From: Oligella urethralis DSM 7531
Lineage (GTDB): Bacteria > Pseudomonadota > Gammaproteobacteria > Burkholderiales > Burkholderiaceae_B
DNA: 64,000 nucleotides
Assembly (NCBI RefSeq): GCF_000372065.1
Contig: NZ_AQVB01000013.1
Location: 1 to 64,000 of the forward strand
Direction of reading: 5' to 3'
The position numbers and the translations under genes were made by a program. Position 1 is the stretch's first letter. The number at the start of each line of letters is the position of its first letter. Positions 1 through 8,188 of the stretch are shown here, in pieces. Below the pieces are notes generated by a model, which was not told the DNA's origin, made no database searches, and was given only the letters and a program-made list of their open reading frames with translations.

Positions 1-137
1 ACCGTAAATTCAAACATAAGCGGGCAGGCTATTTTGGTCTCGTCAAGGTGCATGCGCAGTCGCTTTTGAAAGCGATTTGCATCAATTGTTTAAAAGCTGC
101 CAATAAGCTTAGGATAGTTGCGCCTAATTTTGCCTAA
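1..137 (+). pseudogene. C-terminal remnant of an IS5-like transposase
   Basis: An open frame enters from the left edge (first full codon at 3) and ends at TAA 135-137, giving 44 residues. The peptide contains KRAGYFGLVKVHAQSLLKAI followed by NCLKAANKL. This resembles the C-terminus of IS5-family DDE transposases, where an RxxGLxKVxxQxxLKA-type segment precedes the end of the protein. The catalytic part lies outside the window, so the gene may be intact to the left or may be a fragment. I saw no clear terminal inverted repeat downstream. The family assignment is from memory of the motif and is moderate at best. Confidence 0.45.
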
Positions 138-182
138 AAGGCAGAATTAGGCAGATAAATGTCTAAAAAACAGGCATTTATC
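122..182. other. Two adjacent stem-loops after the transposase end
   Basis: GCCTAATTTTGCC (122-134) pairs with GGCAGAATTAGGC (140-152), a 13-bp stem with one mismatch that covers the transposase stop codon. It is followed at once by GATAAATGTC (154-163) against GGCATTTATC (173-182). Neither has a clear T-tract, so they could be an IS end structure, protection against read-in, or weak terminators. Positions 183-328 are AT-rich and show nothing else I can name. Confidence 0.4.
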
Positions 183-328
183 GATAAAAGCGGGGTGAAA
201 TTTGTCGAAAATTTCCAAAAAAAATCAAAAAATTTCCAAGTAGAACAGAAATCCGGTATTTAACTGCTTTTATGCAAAAGTCTCTATCTGTGAAAAACAC
301 TTCAGGGTGACCCAACGCTGAAGACAGG

Positions 329-358
329 AAAAAGCTCTGCCGTCATCACGCACAGAGC
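329..358 (-). terminator. Rho-independent terminator of pyrE
   Basis: Read on the minus strand, GCTCTG (358-353) pairs with CAGAGC (339-334), and a run of five T follows (333-329). It lies 35 bases past the pyrE stop codon. Confidence 0.7.
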
Positions 359-392
359 CCTAGGTTTTGTTTTTAGTTCTTAATTAAATTAA

Positions 393-1079
393 TTAAGCAC
401 CGTACTTCTCACGATAAGCAGCAACAGAGTTTTTATGCTGAGAGAATTGCTCATCCTCTTCTAACAAGCTCATAATATCGCTTAATGAAGCGATTGAAAT
501 CACCGGTAAACCGTATTTTTGTTCCACTTCTTGTACTGCTGAATGTTCGGCGATTTCCTCATGATTACCGCCCCGCTCCATACGATCCAAAGCAATTAAG
601 ACGGCCGCTGGCGTTGCACCCTGTGACTCGATAATATCAACCGAATGGCGCACTGACGTCCCAGCGGTAATCACATCATCAATGATCACTACCTTACCAG
701 CAAGCGGCGCCCCCACCAGCACACCGCCCTCACCGTGATCCTTGGCTTCTTTACGGTCAAAGGCATAAGGCACATCGCGCCCCTCTAGCTGAGGATGATT
801 CGCTAAGGCGATGGAGGTTGCCGCAGCCAAACTAATGCCCTTGTAGGCAGGGCCAAAGAGCATATCAAATTCAACACCCGAGTTAACGAGCGCATCTGCA
901 TAAAACTTCGCTAATTCGCCTAATGATTTACCGCTATTAAATAAACCGGCATTAAAAAAATAAGGACTCAGACGCCCTGACTTAGTTTCAAACTGACCAA
1001 ATCGCAACACCCCAAGATCCAGGGCAAAACGCACGAAATCACGGCGCTGTTGAGCTTGCTGTTGAGTAGTATTCGTCAT
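393..1079 (-). CDS. pyrE: Orotate phosphoribosyltransferase
   Basis: PyrE transfers phosphoribose from PRPP to orotate, giving OMP in pyrimidine synthesis; it acts as a cytosolic dimer. The 228-residue length fits the family. The PRPP-binding signature [13 protein letters not shown] is at about residues 130-142, and the mobile catalytic loop with [11 protein letters not shown] is at 109-119. The N-terminal part has the usual [12 protein letters not shown] segment near 34-45. It is downstream of the histidine kinase gene on the same strand with an 85-bp gap, so it may be read from its own promoter, and it is followed by a good terminator. Nothing looks abnormal. Confidence 0.97.
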   Translation of the reverse strand: MTNTTQQQAQQRRDFVRFALDLGVLRFGQFETKSGRLSPYFFNAGLFNSGKSLGELAKFYADALVNSGVEFDMLFGPAYKGISLAAATSIALANHPQLEGRDVPYAFDRKEAKDHGEGGVLVGAPLAGKVVIIDDVITAGTSVRHSVDIIESQGATPAAVLIALDRMERGGNHEEIAEHSAVQEVEQKYGLPVISIASLSDIMSLLEEDEQFSQHKNSVAAYREKYGA

Positions 1080-1164
1080 ATCAATGATTCAGCAACAAAA
1101 AAGAAAAAGTCATTATACAATTTTTTACAGTTTTAACGATCCAAGGCACCACTCAAATAGCGGA

Positions 1165-2418
1165 TTAAGGCGCAAATATCACCCGGATGCTTGCTCCCTG
1201 CTGCTGAGCCTCCACCACTTCCAAGCGCCACTGTAAGCGCTCACACATCAATGTCACAATATACAAGCCCAAACCGCCACCACTCGGCGCCTTTGCTAGA
1301 CCCATACCTTGCTCCAACAAGGCCACTTGCTGAGCGGTCAAACCTGAACCCTCATCACAGACCGTAAAGTAGGTAGCAAACAAACTCACTGCCACCTGAC
1401 CCTTACTATGCTGAATCGCATTTTGAATTAAATTTCTGGCTACCATATAAGCCATATTAAATTGTGTTAGCACCGTTGGCTCTGCCAACACATTAAGTGA
1501 CAAACGATCAGCTACCGCCGGATCCGCTGCTTCTAAGTCTGTTTGCACCTGCCTCAAAATCTCTGCTAAGGAGTGCTGCGCTAATTCACTGGGGTTCGCT
1601 TCAGAGCGCGCTAATTTCAAGAGCACCTCGACATTATTCTGCATAATTTGACAAGCGTGCCGTACGCGCTGTAGCGTCACCTCGTCCTTTGGCGAGAGAT
1701 TGCCCCGTTTATCAAGAATATCCAAACCACCTAACATAACCGCAAGCGGTGTTTTTAACTCATGACTCGCCATATTTAAGAGATTTTTTTCACGCTGTAC
1801 AAACTGCTCAATTTGCATCAAAAACTGATTAAAACTGTCCGAAATTGAATGCAGTTCAATCTCATCGTAATCGGTATCCAAGCGCTGCATCTGCACTCCC
1901 GCTTGCGTGCGACTAATCGCATCGGCAAGCTGCTCCAGAGGCCTAGCAATGCGCCGACTCAAATACCTGGCTAAAAATAAGCTCAATAAGACGGCAATAC
2001 CACTAATCACCAGCAAAGCCAATGCAAATAGCATCTCCTGCTTTTCAAAATGGCTAATATCCTTGGAAATATATAAAGCACCGCCGGGTAGTGTTTCAAT
2101 CGTAAAAAGATACGTTTTACCATTGCGCTCGATTTCGCCTCGGTAATTTTCAGGGAACTCCAAAAAAAATTCGGGTAATTGAGGTAGCGGATCGCCCTTT
2201 TTCGCATAAGCGATCAAATGCCCCTCACTATTTATCAGCACACTCTCGGCAAAATCGAACTGCTGCAAAAAAAAGTCCCGCTCCTGCTGAAACTCAATCT
2301 CCAGCATGGTTGCTTCCAGACCTTCCTGCATACTCCAAGCGATCAGGTTAAACACCACGAGCAGCAGGCAGCATAAACTGATAATGGCATAATAAATGCG
2401 TCTTGCAATGGGCTTCAT
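1165..2418 (-). CDS. Membrane sensor histidine kinase of an envelope operon
   Basis: This 417-residue kinase should phosphorylate the response regulator encoded just upstream; the two genes are 3 bases apart. It has a membrane segment at about residues 10-29, a periplasmic sensor region of about 100 residues, a second membrane segment at 130-150 and a HAMP-like linker. The dimerisation/phosphoacceptor motif MASHELKTPL places His at about 219. The ATPase boxes are RNLIQNAIQHS (N about 333), DEGSG (355-359) and GGGLGL (380-385). The short periplasmic domain is not one I recognise. As last gene of the gtrA-GT2-ArnT-like-RR-HK operon it probably senses envelope damage or cationic compounds. That ligand is inference; a ColS-like or QseC-like role is possible. 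Confidence 0.88.
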   Translation of the reverse strand: MKPIARRIYYAIISLCCLLLVVFNLIAWSMQEGLEATMLEIEFQQERDFFLQQFDFAESVLINSEGHLIAYAKKGDPLPQLPEFFLEFPENYRGEIERNGKTYLFTIETLPGGALYISKDISHFEKQEMLFALALLVISGIAVLLSLFLARYLSRRIARPLEQLADAISRTQAGVQMQRLDTDYDEIELHSISDSFNQFLMQIEQFVQREKNLLNMASHELKTPLAVMLGGLDILDKRGNLSPKDEVTLQRVRHACQIMQNNVEVLLKLARSEANPSELAQHSLAEILRQVQTDLEAADPAVADRLSLNVLAEPTVLTQFNMAYMVARNLIQNAIQHSKGQVAVSLFATYFTVCDEGSGLTAQQVALLEQGMGLAKAPSGGGLGLYIVTLMCERLQWRLEVVEAQQQGASIRVIFAP

Positions 2419-2421
2419 TAC

Positions 2422-3138
2422 TTATTCCCCTGCCTCGGGCGCATCAATACTCAGCTCATAACCCACGCCATAAATAGTTTTAATCAATGGTCTACCAAAG
2501 GTATCACTTAATAACTTTCTAAGCGCATAGGTCTGGGTGCGAATGGTATTCATATCCACCTCGCGCTCTCCCCATACCTGTTGCTGTAATTCCTGATAGC
2601 TCACATGATTGGGATAGCTTTTCATCAGTGTTTCAAAGATCCTTGCGCCAATCCCTGATAAATGCAAAGAACCTACCTCAGCCACGGTCAGTAAGAAGCT
2701 ACGGGGGTCATACACTATCTGACCGACGCGTAACTTCTTTTTGTCCAAACGCCCTGCATGACGACGTGCTAAGGCATGAATGCGTAATTCCAACTCCTTT
2801 AAAGCAAAGGGCTTTACCAAGTAGTCATCAGCACCCAAACTAAAGGCTAAGGTTTTATCCTCAATCTGATCCTTTGCCGTCATCATAATAATTGGCGTGC
2901 TGCTATCCAAGTCCTCCCGAATACGTTGACAGAGCTCAATCCCGGAAATCGCCGGCAACATAATATCCAACACAATCACATCGTATTGATTAGTGGCTAA
3001 TAAATGTAAAGCGGTTAAGCCATCAGCGGCAAAGTCCAACTGATAAGCGGCTTCATCAAAGTACTCCGCCAGATTCTGCGCTAAGGCAGAATGGTCCTCA
3101 ACAATTAAAACTCTCAGACTCTCGGTAGCAGTCATCAT
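2422..3138 (-). CDS. OmpR-family response regulator
   Basis: The 238-residue protein has an N-terminal receiver domain (about 8-125) with acidic residues ED at 14-15, phosphoacceptor Asp at about 58 in VLDIM and the conserved Lys at about 109 in YLVKPFA. A C-terminal winged helix (about 140-230) carries the transcriptional-regulator signature around VDMNTIRTQTYALRKLL and IYGVGYEL. Its gene starts 3 bases after the ArnT-like gene and ends 3 bases before the kinase gene, so all are probably cotranscribed. OmpR-type regulators bind direct repeats about 10-11 bp apart, which matches the repeat array at 6158-6219 upstream of this operon. Autoregulation is therefore likely but inferred. Confidence 0.92.
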   Translation of the reverse strand: MMTATESLRVLIVEDHSALAQNLAEYFDEAAYQLDFAADGLTALHLLATNQYDVIVLDIMLPAISGIELCQRIREDLDSSTPIIMMTAKDQIEDKTLAFSLGADDYLVKPFALKELELRIHALARRHAGRLDKKKLRVGQIVYDPRSFLLTVAEVGSLHLSGIGARIFETLMKSYPNHVSYQELQQQVWGEREVDMNTIRTQTYALRKLLSDTFGRPLIKTIYGVGYELSIDAPEAGE

Positions 3139-3141
3139 TAT

Positions 3142-4605
3142 TCACTGGTTAGTAACATACGATGGTGGCGATAATTTAAATAGTATATAACGCTTGCTGC
3201 TAGCAATGATCGTATCTTGATAAGGCGCCAAATCGCTTAAGCTTTTTTCATCTCGTTTTGACACCGCAAGACAGATCGGTGCACTTTTATGTGCCTGTAG
3301 CCAGCTGTGAATATCAGCTACCGCTAGACTTTGACTTTGCTCTGAGCTGTAAAATCTTGCCGAAAATGGTGCTTTATCCACATAGTACAAAGGACATGAC
3401 GGCGTGATTGCTTGCCATGCTTGAATCAAATACTTCTCCGTTTTAAATTGCTGCGGCACCAACAACACGAGCGCACACAACACGACCCCCGCCACTGGCA
3501 TCAACAGTGCTGTTGTGACTGGCAAGAGCTTCAAACGAGGCCTAGTCTCCATCACATAGGGCACGAGCAGCATGGACAATAAATAGGCAAAGGCTGGTAT
3601 TGCGGGTAACACATAGGTCCACAGCACATTACCGGAGAAGGTAAAAAAGCTCGGCACAAACAGTCCATAGCATAAAAATAATGAAAAATACGGTGCTTGA
3701 GAAAGTGCTTGCCAGTGCCCCCGCAGCTTCGTTGAGAATGCGGCACCCACTGCAAAAGCAATTAACAGTAGACTCCACGGCGCCATTGCCTGTAACGCAA
3801 ACCACCAAATAGTGCCATGCATATACTCATGCGCCGTGCCATACATATCACCTTGCCAACCCGGATCAAGAAAGCGTAAAACATGCTCGCCCACGATAAA
3901 ATAATACAAAAAACCAGGCGTTTTAATCTCTGCCAAGATATACCATGGCAGCACCAATATCGCTGTGATGACTAATCCACTGCACCAAGCAAAGCGCTTT
4001 AAGAGCAGCACACGCTCTTTGAAGCTTAACAGTACCCACAATAGCAAGGGTGCCCCTAACAACACCAAAGCCAAAGGACCTTTAGCTAATAAAGCAATGC
4101 TTAAGCCAATAAAAAAACCGTAATTCCAAGCACTTTGGCCCTCCATCACCATCACAAAGGATACTAATGCGAGCAATAAGCCTAAATTAAGCAAAGGATC
4201 GGTTAATACCCCAGCGCCGGTGGTAAAACTTAAAGCGCAACTCACATAAATAATAGCCGCCCATAAGCCCTGCCAGGCGCTATGTAGCTGCTGAACAACA
4301 CGCTGCAACAAAAAGGCACAGGCACATAAACTTAAGTAAGACGGCAAACGAGCAGCAAATTCCGATACGCCGAAAAACTTCATACTTAAGGCTTGCAACC
4401 AAAAAGATAGCGGCGGTTTACCCCAAAATGGCGTTTGTGGATCAAACCAAGGCGTGATCCAGTCATTACGCTCTAGCATCAAGCGGGCGATTTCCGCATA
4501 ACGTGGTTCGGTGGTATCACTAAAAGGCATCAAGGCCATCACTGGCAACAAAGCCACTAAAATTAGCGCCAATAAAAACAAAGGACGCTCAAATAACTTC
4601 AACAT
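3142..4605 (-). CDS. ArnT/PMT-family glycosyltransferase (GT-C, multi-pass membrane)
   Basis: This 487-residue protein has about ten to twelve hydrophobic segments and the N-terminal motif EPRYAEIARLML (about 33-44) after the first membrane helix. It also has WGKPPLSFWL near 61-70, both typical of ArnT-like transferases that move a sugar from undecaprenyl phosphate to lipid A or another envelope acceptor. The neighbouring GT2 gene could make the polyprenyl-sugar donor and GtrA could flip it. The substrate (L-Ara4N, galactosamine or another sugar) cannot be read from the sequence; no arn biosynthesis genes are in the window. It sits 16 bases after the GT2 gene and 3 bases before the regulator gene. 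Confidence 0.85.
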   Translation of the reverse strand: MLKLFERPLFLLALILVALLPVMALMPFSDTTEPRYAEIARLMLERNDWITPWFDPQTPFWGKPPLSFWLQALSMKFFGVSEFAARLPSYLSLCACAFLLQRVVQQLHSAWQGLWAAIIYVSCALSFTTGAGVLTDPLLNLGLLLALVSFVMVMEGQSAWNYGFFIGLSIALLAKGPLALVLLGAPLLLWVLLSFKERVLLLKRFAWCSGLVITAILVLPWYILAEIKTPGFLYYFIVGEHVLRFLDPGWQGDMYGTAHEYMHGTIWWFALQAMAPWSLLLIAFAVGAAFSTKLRGHWQALSQAPYFSLFLCYGLFVPSFFTFSGNVLWTYVLPAIPAFAYLLSMLLVPYVMETRPRLKLLPVTTALLMPVAGVVLCALVLLVPQQFKTEKYLIQAWQAITPSCPLYYVDKAPFSARFYSSEQSQSLAVADIHSWLQAHKSAPICLAVSKRDEKSLSDLAPYQDTIIASSKRYILFKLSPPSYVTNQ

Positions 4606-4621
4606 TTATTCAATTCACTTA

Positions 4622-5731
4622 TTAAGACACTTTGCGCTGAGCTAGCGGCGCTTTCTCAGCTGAGGGTTCCAGCGATTGCGCCATAGGATGACCGTGCACC
4701 GTGGCCACGTAAGGACTTGCTTGCGAGACGCCACCATACGCTGGACGACAAGCTTGCGCCTGCTCTACCGCATCACTCAATAAATAAATTGGACGCTGCT
4801 TAGACTCATAGTAGATTTTGCCCACATACTCACCTAATAAACCGACCGTCATTAATTGCACCCCACCCAAAAATGTCACTAAGGCAATAATCGACGGGTA
4901 ACCTGGCACCACCTCGCCTAACATTAAGGTTTTAAAAACAATCCAAAGACCGAATAAGACGCCTGCCAGTGCAATAAACACACCCAAGCCCATGGCAAGA
5001 CGTAGCGGAGAACGGGAAAAAGAAGTAATCCCTTCAAAGGCCAAACCCACCAAAGCAAAATAATCCCACTTGCTTTTACCGGCAACACGCGCCTGACGAT
5101 CGTATTCCACTACCTTGGTTTTCATCCCAATCCATGCAAATAGCCCTTTCATATAGCGATTACGCTCGGGCAATTGCTTTAAGGCTTCTAAAGCATGCCG
5201 ACTCAACAAACGAAAATCACCCGTATCGGTAGGAATATCAACATCACTGATTTTGTTCAACATGCGATAATAGCAATGCGCCGACCATGTCTTGAAGCGC
5301 GTCTCACCCTCACGGCTACGACGCTTCATGCTGACAACATCATAGCCTTCACGCCAATGCGCCACCATTTGCGGAATTAACTCAGGGGGATCCTGTAAAT
5401 CCGCATCCATAATAATCACAGCCTCGCCCCGCGCATGATCCAGACCGGCGGTTAAAGCCGCTTCTTTGCCAAAATTACGGCTTAGACGCAAGACATGTAA
5501 GCTGGGATCGCTTAAGGCTAAGCGGTACATTAATTCACCGGAACCATCACGACTACCATCATCGACTAAGACAATTTCATAACTCAGCTCTAAGCCTGAC
5601 ATGACCTGTTTCAGTCGTTCTAACAACAGAGGAATCACCGGTTTTTCGTTGTACACAGGAATCACTAGCGACAGCGCTACAGAAGCCTGCTGATTGACTG
5701 CTACAGTCTCTTTAAACGGATAAGGTGTCAT
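4622..5731 (-). CDS. GT2 polyprenyl-phosphate glycosyltransferase (GtrB/ArnC type)
   Basis: The cytosolic GT-A domain begins with LSLVIPVYNEKPVIP and contains the nucleotide-sugar motif VDDGSRDGS and the metal motif DADLQDPPE. Two C-terminal membrane helices follow, as in GtrB, ArnC and dolichyl-phosphate-mannose synthases, which load a sugar on undecaprenyl phosphate. An upstream in-frame TTG at 5756-5758 exists. I chose the ATG at 5731, preceded by AAAAAGG and giving 369 residues, because homologues start close to the first beta strand. The gene overlaps the end of gtrA by 20 bases. It probably supplies the donor for the ArnT-like enzyme encoded next; the sugar is unknown. Confidence 0.88.
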   Translation of the reverse strand: MTPYPFKETVAVNQQASVALSLVIPVYNEKPVIPLLLERLKQVMSGLELSYEIVLVDDGSRDGSGELMYRLALSDPSLHVLRLSRNFGKEAALTAGLDHARGEAVIIMDADLQDPPELIPQMVAHWREGYDVVSMKRRSREGETRFKTWSAHCYYRMLNKISDVDIPTDTGDFRLLSRHALEALKQLPERNRYMKGLFAWIGMKTKVVEYDRQARVAGKSKWDYFALVGLAFEGITSFSRSPLRLAMGLGVFIALAGVLFGLWIVFKTLMLGEVVPGYPSIIALVTFLGGVQLMTVGLLGEYVGKIYYESKQRPIYLLSDAVEQAQACRPAYGGVSQASPYVATVHGHPMAQSLEPSAEKAPLAQRKVS

Positions 5732-6095
5732 AGCAAAATACCTTTTTGTATAAAACAAAATTAACTAAGCTCACAATGGTGCTCACCATCAGTTGTAAAA
5801 TCAGCTCAGGCGCAGCGAGCAGTGCTTGTAAGGCATAAAATAAGAGCGCGTTGAGCCCGCAAGACAAAACACCGACGATCAAAAAACTCGGAAATGCTCG
5901 ACCATGTGAGATAGCGCTGGCAAAGGTGAAGTGATATTGCAACAAGTAATTAGCAACGAGACCCACCAAGGCACCCACCGTAGTAGCAACGAGTCCGCTT
6001 GTCCCCAGTTGCAGCAGCCATATAAAAACCGCATAATGCATCGCCGTCGCCAGACCGCCATTGATTAAAAAACGAAGAAAAATGATGTAGTGCAT
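5712..6095 (-). CDS. GtrA-family membrane protein (putative polyprenyl-sugar flippase)
   Basis: The 127-residue protein has four hydrophobic segments and the family opening RFLINGGLATAMHYAVF. GtrA proteins are thought to flip undecaprenyl-linked sugars across the inner membrane. The start was set at ATG 6095, which has GGAA five bases upstream; a TTG at 6104 gives three more residues. It is first gene of the operon, behind the phased TATCAAA array, and its 3' end overlaps the GT2 gene, which suggests coupled translation. The flippase role is family knowledge and is not shown by sequence. Confidence 0.85.
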   Translation of the reverse strand: MHYIIFLRFLINGGLATAMHYAVFIWLLQLGTSGLVATTVGALVGLVANYLLQYHFTFASAISHGRAFPSFLIVGVLSCGLNALLFYALQALLAAPELILQLMVSTIVSLVNFVLYKKVFCYDTLSV

Positions 6096-6141
6096 GGTTT
6101 CCAAGCGGCTAATTTCCTAGCCCAATATTCATCTCATGGGT

Positions 6142-6219
6142 AGTGTAGAGAATCAGACTTCAAATTCTTATCAAAAAAATATCAAATACTTATCAAATTT
6201 TATTTTTTTGTATATCAGA
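6142..6219 (-). promoter_or_regulatory. 11-bp-phased TATCAAA array and candidate promoter of the gtrA operon
   Basis: TATCAAA occurs at 6169, 6180 and 6191, exactly 11 bases apart. In the same phase are CTTCAAA at 6158 and TATCAGA at 6213; the 6202 position is degenerate. On the minus strand the units read TTTGATA. A candidate -10, TACACT, is at 6147-6142, and its -35 position (6170-6165) is poor and merges into the array, as expected for an activator-dependent promoter. The operon encodes an OmpR-family regulator, which is the natural candidate binder. The rest of 6096-6340 is AT-rich divergent spacer before xth. Confidence 0.5.
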
Positions 6220-6340
6220 AAATCTAAAAGAAAGACAATAAAAATCAATACCTTAGAACCTTACACCCAAGGGTAAACCCCTAGGTGTTACAATGACTTA
6301 ACACGATAAAATTTGACCATTTTTCATAACATCATTTGCT

Positions 6341-7141
6341 ATGCTAAAAATCACCACGCTTAATGTTAACGGTATCCGTGCGGCGGCCCGAAAAGGCTTT
6401 TTTGAATGGATGCAGACTCAAGATGCTGATATCCTCTGTCTTCAGGAAACCCGTATCAGCGAGGCCGATCTTAAGGACGAGATACGCCATCAAAGGGGTT
6501 ATCAAAGTGTTTATAACCATGCTCAGAAAAAGGGCTACAGTGGCGTGGCGCTCTATTACAAGGGTAATCCTGACATCGAACATGGCATGGACTGTGAGGA
6601 ATTTGACCCAGAGGGACGTCTAATCAGCGCCACCTGGGACGATCTCACCGTTATCAGTGCCTACCTACCGTCCGGCTCCAGTAGCGAAGAACGTCAAGCG
6701 GCCAAATTTCGCTTTTTAGACAAGTTTGGTCCATGGATTGATCGCATGATGGAACACCATCGCCAAACGGGTCATGAGTATATTATTTGTGGTGACTGGA
6801 ATATGGCGCATAAAGAAATTGATCTAAAAAACTGGCGTGGCAATTTAAAAAACTCCGGTTTTACCCCAGAAGAGCGCGCCTGGATGAGTCATCTCTTTGA
6901 GGAACGCGGTTTTGTCGATGTGTTTCGTCAATTAAATCAAGAGGCTGAGCAATACACTTGGTGGAGTAATCGCGGACGGGCGTGGGACAATAATGTCGGC
7001 TGGCGTATCGACTATCATATCAGCACCCCCGGCATTGCCTCCAAAGCCATCCGTACCGAGATTTACAAGGAACAACGCTTTTCTGACCATGCGCCTTTAA
7101 CCGTGGTGTATGACATTGATAAGGAACCATACCTAAGATAA
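6341..7141 (+). CDS. xth: Exodeoxyribonuclease III (AP endonuclease)
   Basis: This is an EEP-fold nuclease that cuts DNA 5' to abasic sites and trims 3' ends in base excision repair. The 266 residues carry the family motifs in order: TLNVNGIRAA (about 5-14), LQETR with the metal Glu near 34, ICGDWNMAH with the catalytic Asp/Asn near 150, WRIDYH near 226, and the C-terminal SDHAPL with the catalytic His near 252. It is a single gene, divergent from the gtrA operon. Length and motifs are normal. ExoA, xthA and xth are used for the same protein in related bacteria. Confidence 0.95.
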   Translation: MLKITTLNVNGIRAAARKGFFEWMQTQDADILCLQETRISEADLKDEIRHQRGYQSVYNHAQKKGYSGVALYYKGNPDIEHGMDCEEFDPEGRLISATWDDLTVISAYLPSGSSSEERQAAKFRFLDKFGPWIDRMMEHHRQTGHEYIICGDWNMAHKEIDLKNWRGNLKNSGFTPEERAWMSHLFEERGFVDVFRQLNQEAEQYTWWSNRGRAWDNNVGWRIDYHISTPGIASKAIRTEIYKEQRFSDHAPLTVVYDIDKEPYLR

Positions 7142-7300
7142 ACACTAGCTAGGCAAAGTGCAAACGACAGCATAGAATAGCAAGATTAGGTATAAACATA
7201 TAAGTAAAACTTATAAAGCGATGTGTGCGATTGACTGTAACCCGGACGATAAGCGCCCATCAACATTAGTGCTCACTCAGCGCTAAGGATGCACAATAAA

Positions 7301-8188
7301 ATGAATACTATCCATAAATTTGAATTTGTCGAAAAGCATGGCTTTGCTAACTTAGAAGGCAAATGGTTAGAACCCGTTCTTAAAAACAGTTCACCCATCG
7401 GCTTATTTAATTTTCAACAATTGGAGTATGCAGCCTATTTTCCAAAAAACAAAGCACAAACAAAATTACCGTTGATCGTGATGATTCACGGCTGTGGTCA
7501 AAGCGCTAATAGTTTTGCGGCTGGTACACGGATGAATGAATACGCCGAACAATACGGTTTTGCAGTACTTTATCCCTATCAAAACACCTTTCGTAATATG
7601 AATAACTGTTGGCATTGGTTTGATGCTGATGGCAGGCAAAGTATTGAAGAAAAAAACTCTGTGGTTGAGCTGCTGAGCGCCATGGTGGAGACGGTGGATA
7701 GCATTGACCCAGAGCGGATTTATTTAGCCGGTATTTCCTCGGGTGCAGCCTTGGCAGGTCATATCGCCATGGACTACAGCCATTTATTTGCTGGCTTAGC
7801 GCTCCACTCCTGTCCGATGTTTCCCCTTGCCCGCAATGCCGCCGGCGCCATTCGCATCATGAAGGATGGCTGTAGCGAGGACATAGCTGATATTCCAGTG
7901 CCTATTAACTATATAGAGCACCCCCTACCGCTGATGATTATTCATGGCGAAAAGGATGATTACGTCAATCCGCTGAATGCTGAACAACTTAAAAAGTGGT
8001 TTAGCAGCCTAAATCGCAAAGCAGGACGGATTCATCAAACAAGTGCCCAGCCAGTACGCCTTAAAATGATCCCCGACTTATGGCATGGTTGGGCTAATGG
8101 CAACCCTGATTATCGCTATAATGAAGTATCCGACTTTGACGCTAGCAAAGAAATTTTAAAATTTTTTCATCTGCATAATACTAAATGA
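7301..8188 (+). CDS. PHB-depolymerase-family esterase (alpha/beta hydrolase)
   Basis: The protein has the oxyanion-hole region MIHGCGQSANSF, a nucleophile elbow GISSGAAL, the likely acid in IIHGEKDDYVNP and the catalytic His in LWHGWANG. This order is typical of the esterase PHB/LpqC family. No signal peptide is visible, so it should act in the cytosol. The start was moved to ATG 7301 (295 residues): the ATG at 7289 overlaps the AAGGA ribosome site (7285-7289), which is 11 bases before 7301. It shares an ATGA overlap with the next gene. Substrate unknown; an intracellular polyester or short-chain ester is only a guess. Confidence 0.8.
   Translation: MNTIHKFEFVEKHGFANLEGKWLEPVLKNSSPIGLFNFQQLEYAAYFPKNKAQTKLPLIVMIHGCGQSANSFAAGTRMNEYAEQYGFAVLYPYQNTFRNMNNCWHWFDADGRQSIEEKNSVVELLSAMVETVDSIDPERIYLAGISSGAALAGHIAMDYSHLFAGLALHSCPMFPLARNAAGAIRIMKDGCSEDIADIPVPINYIEHPLPLMIIHGEKDDYVNPLNAEQLKKWFSSLNRKAGRIHQTSAQPVRLKMIPDLWHGWANGNPDYRYNEVSDFDASKEILKFFHLHNTK

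Noticed and set aside
6158-6219. CRISPR-like array
   Set aside because: The repeats are 7 bp at an 11-bp period, far too short for repeats and spacers; a regulator-binding array fits better. No cas genes or CRISPR array were seen in the window.
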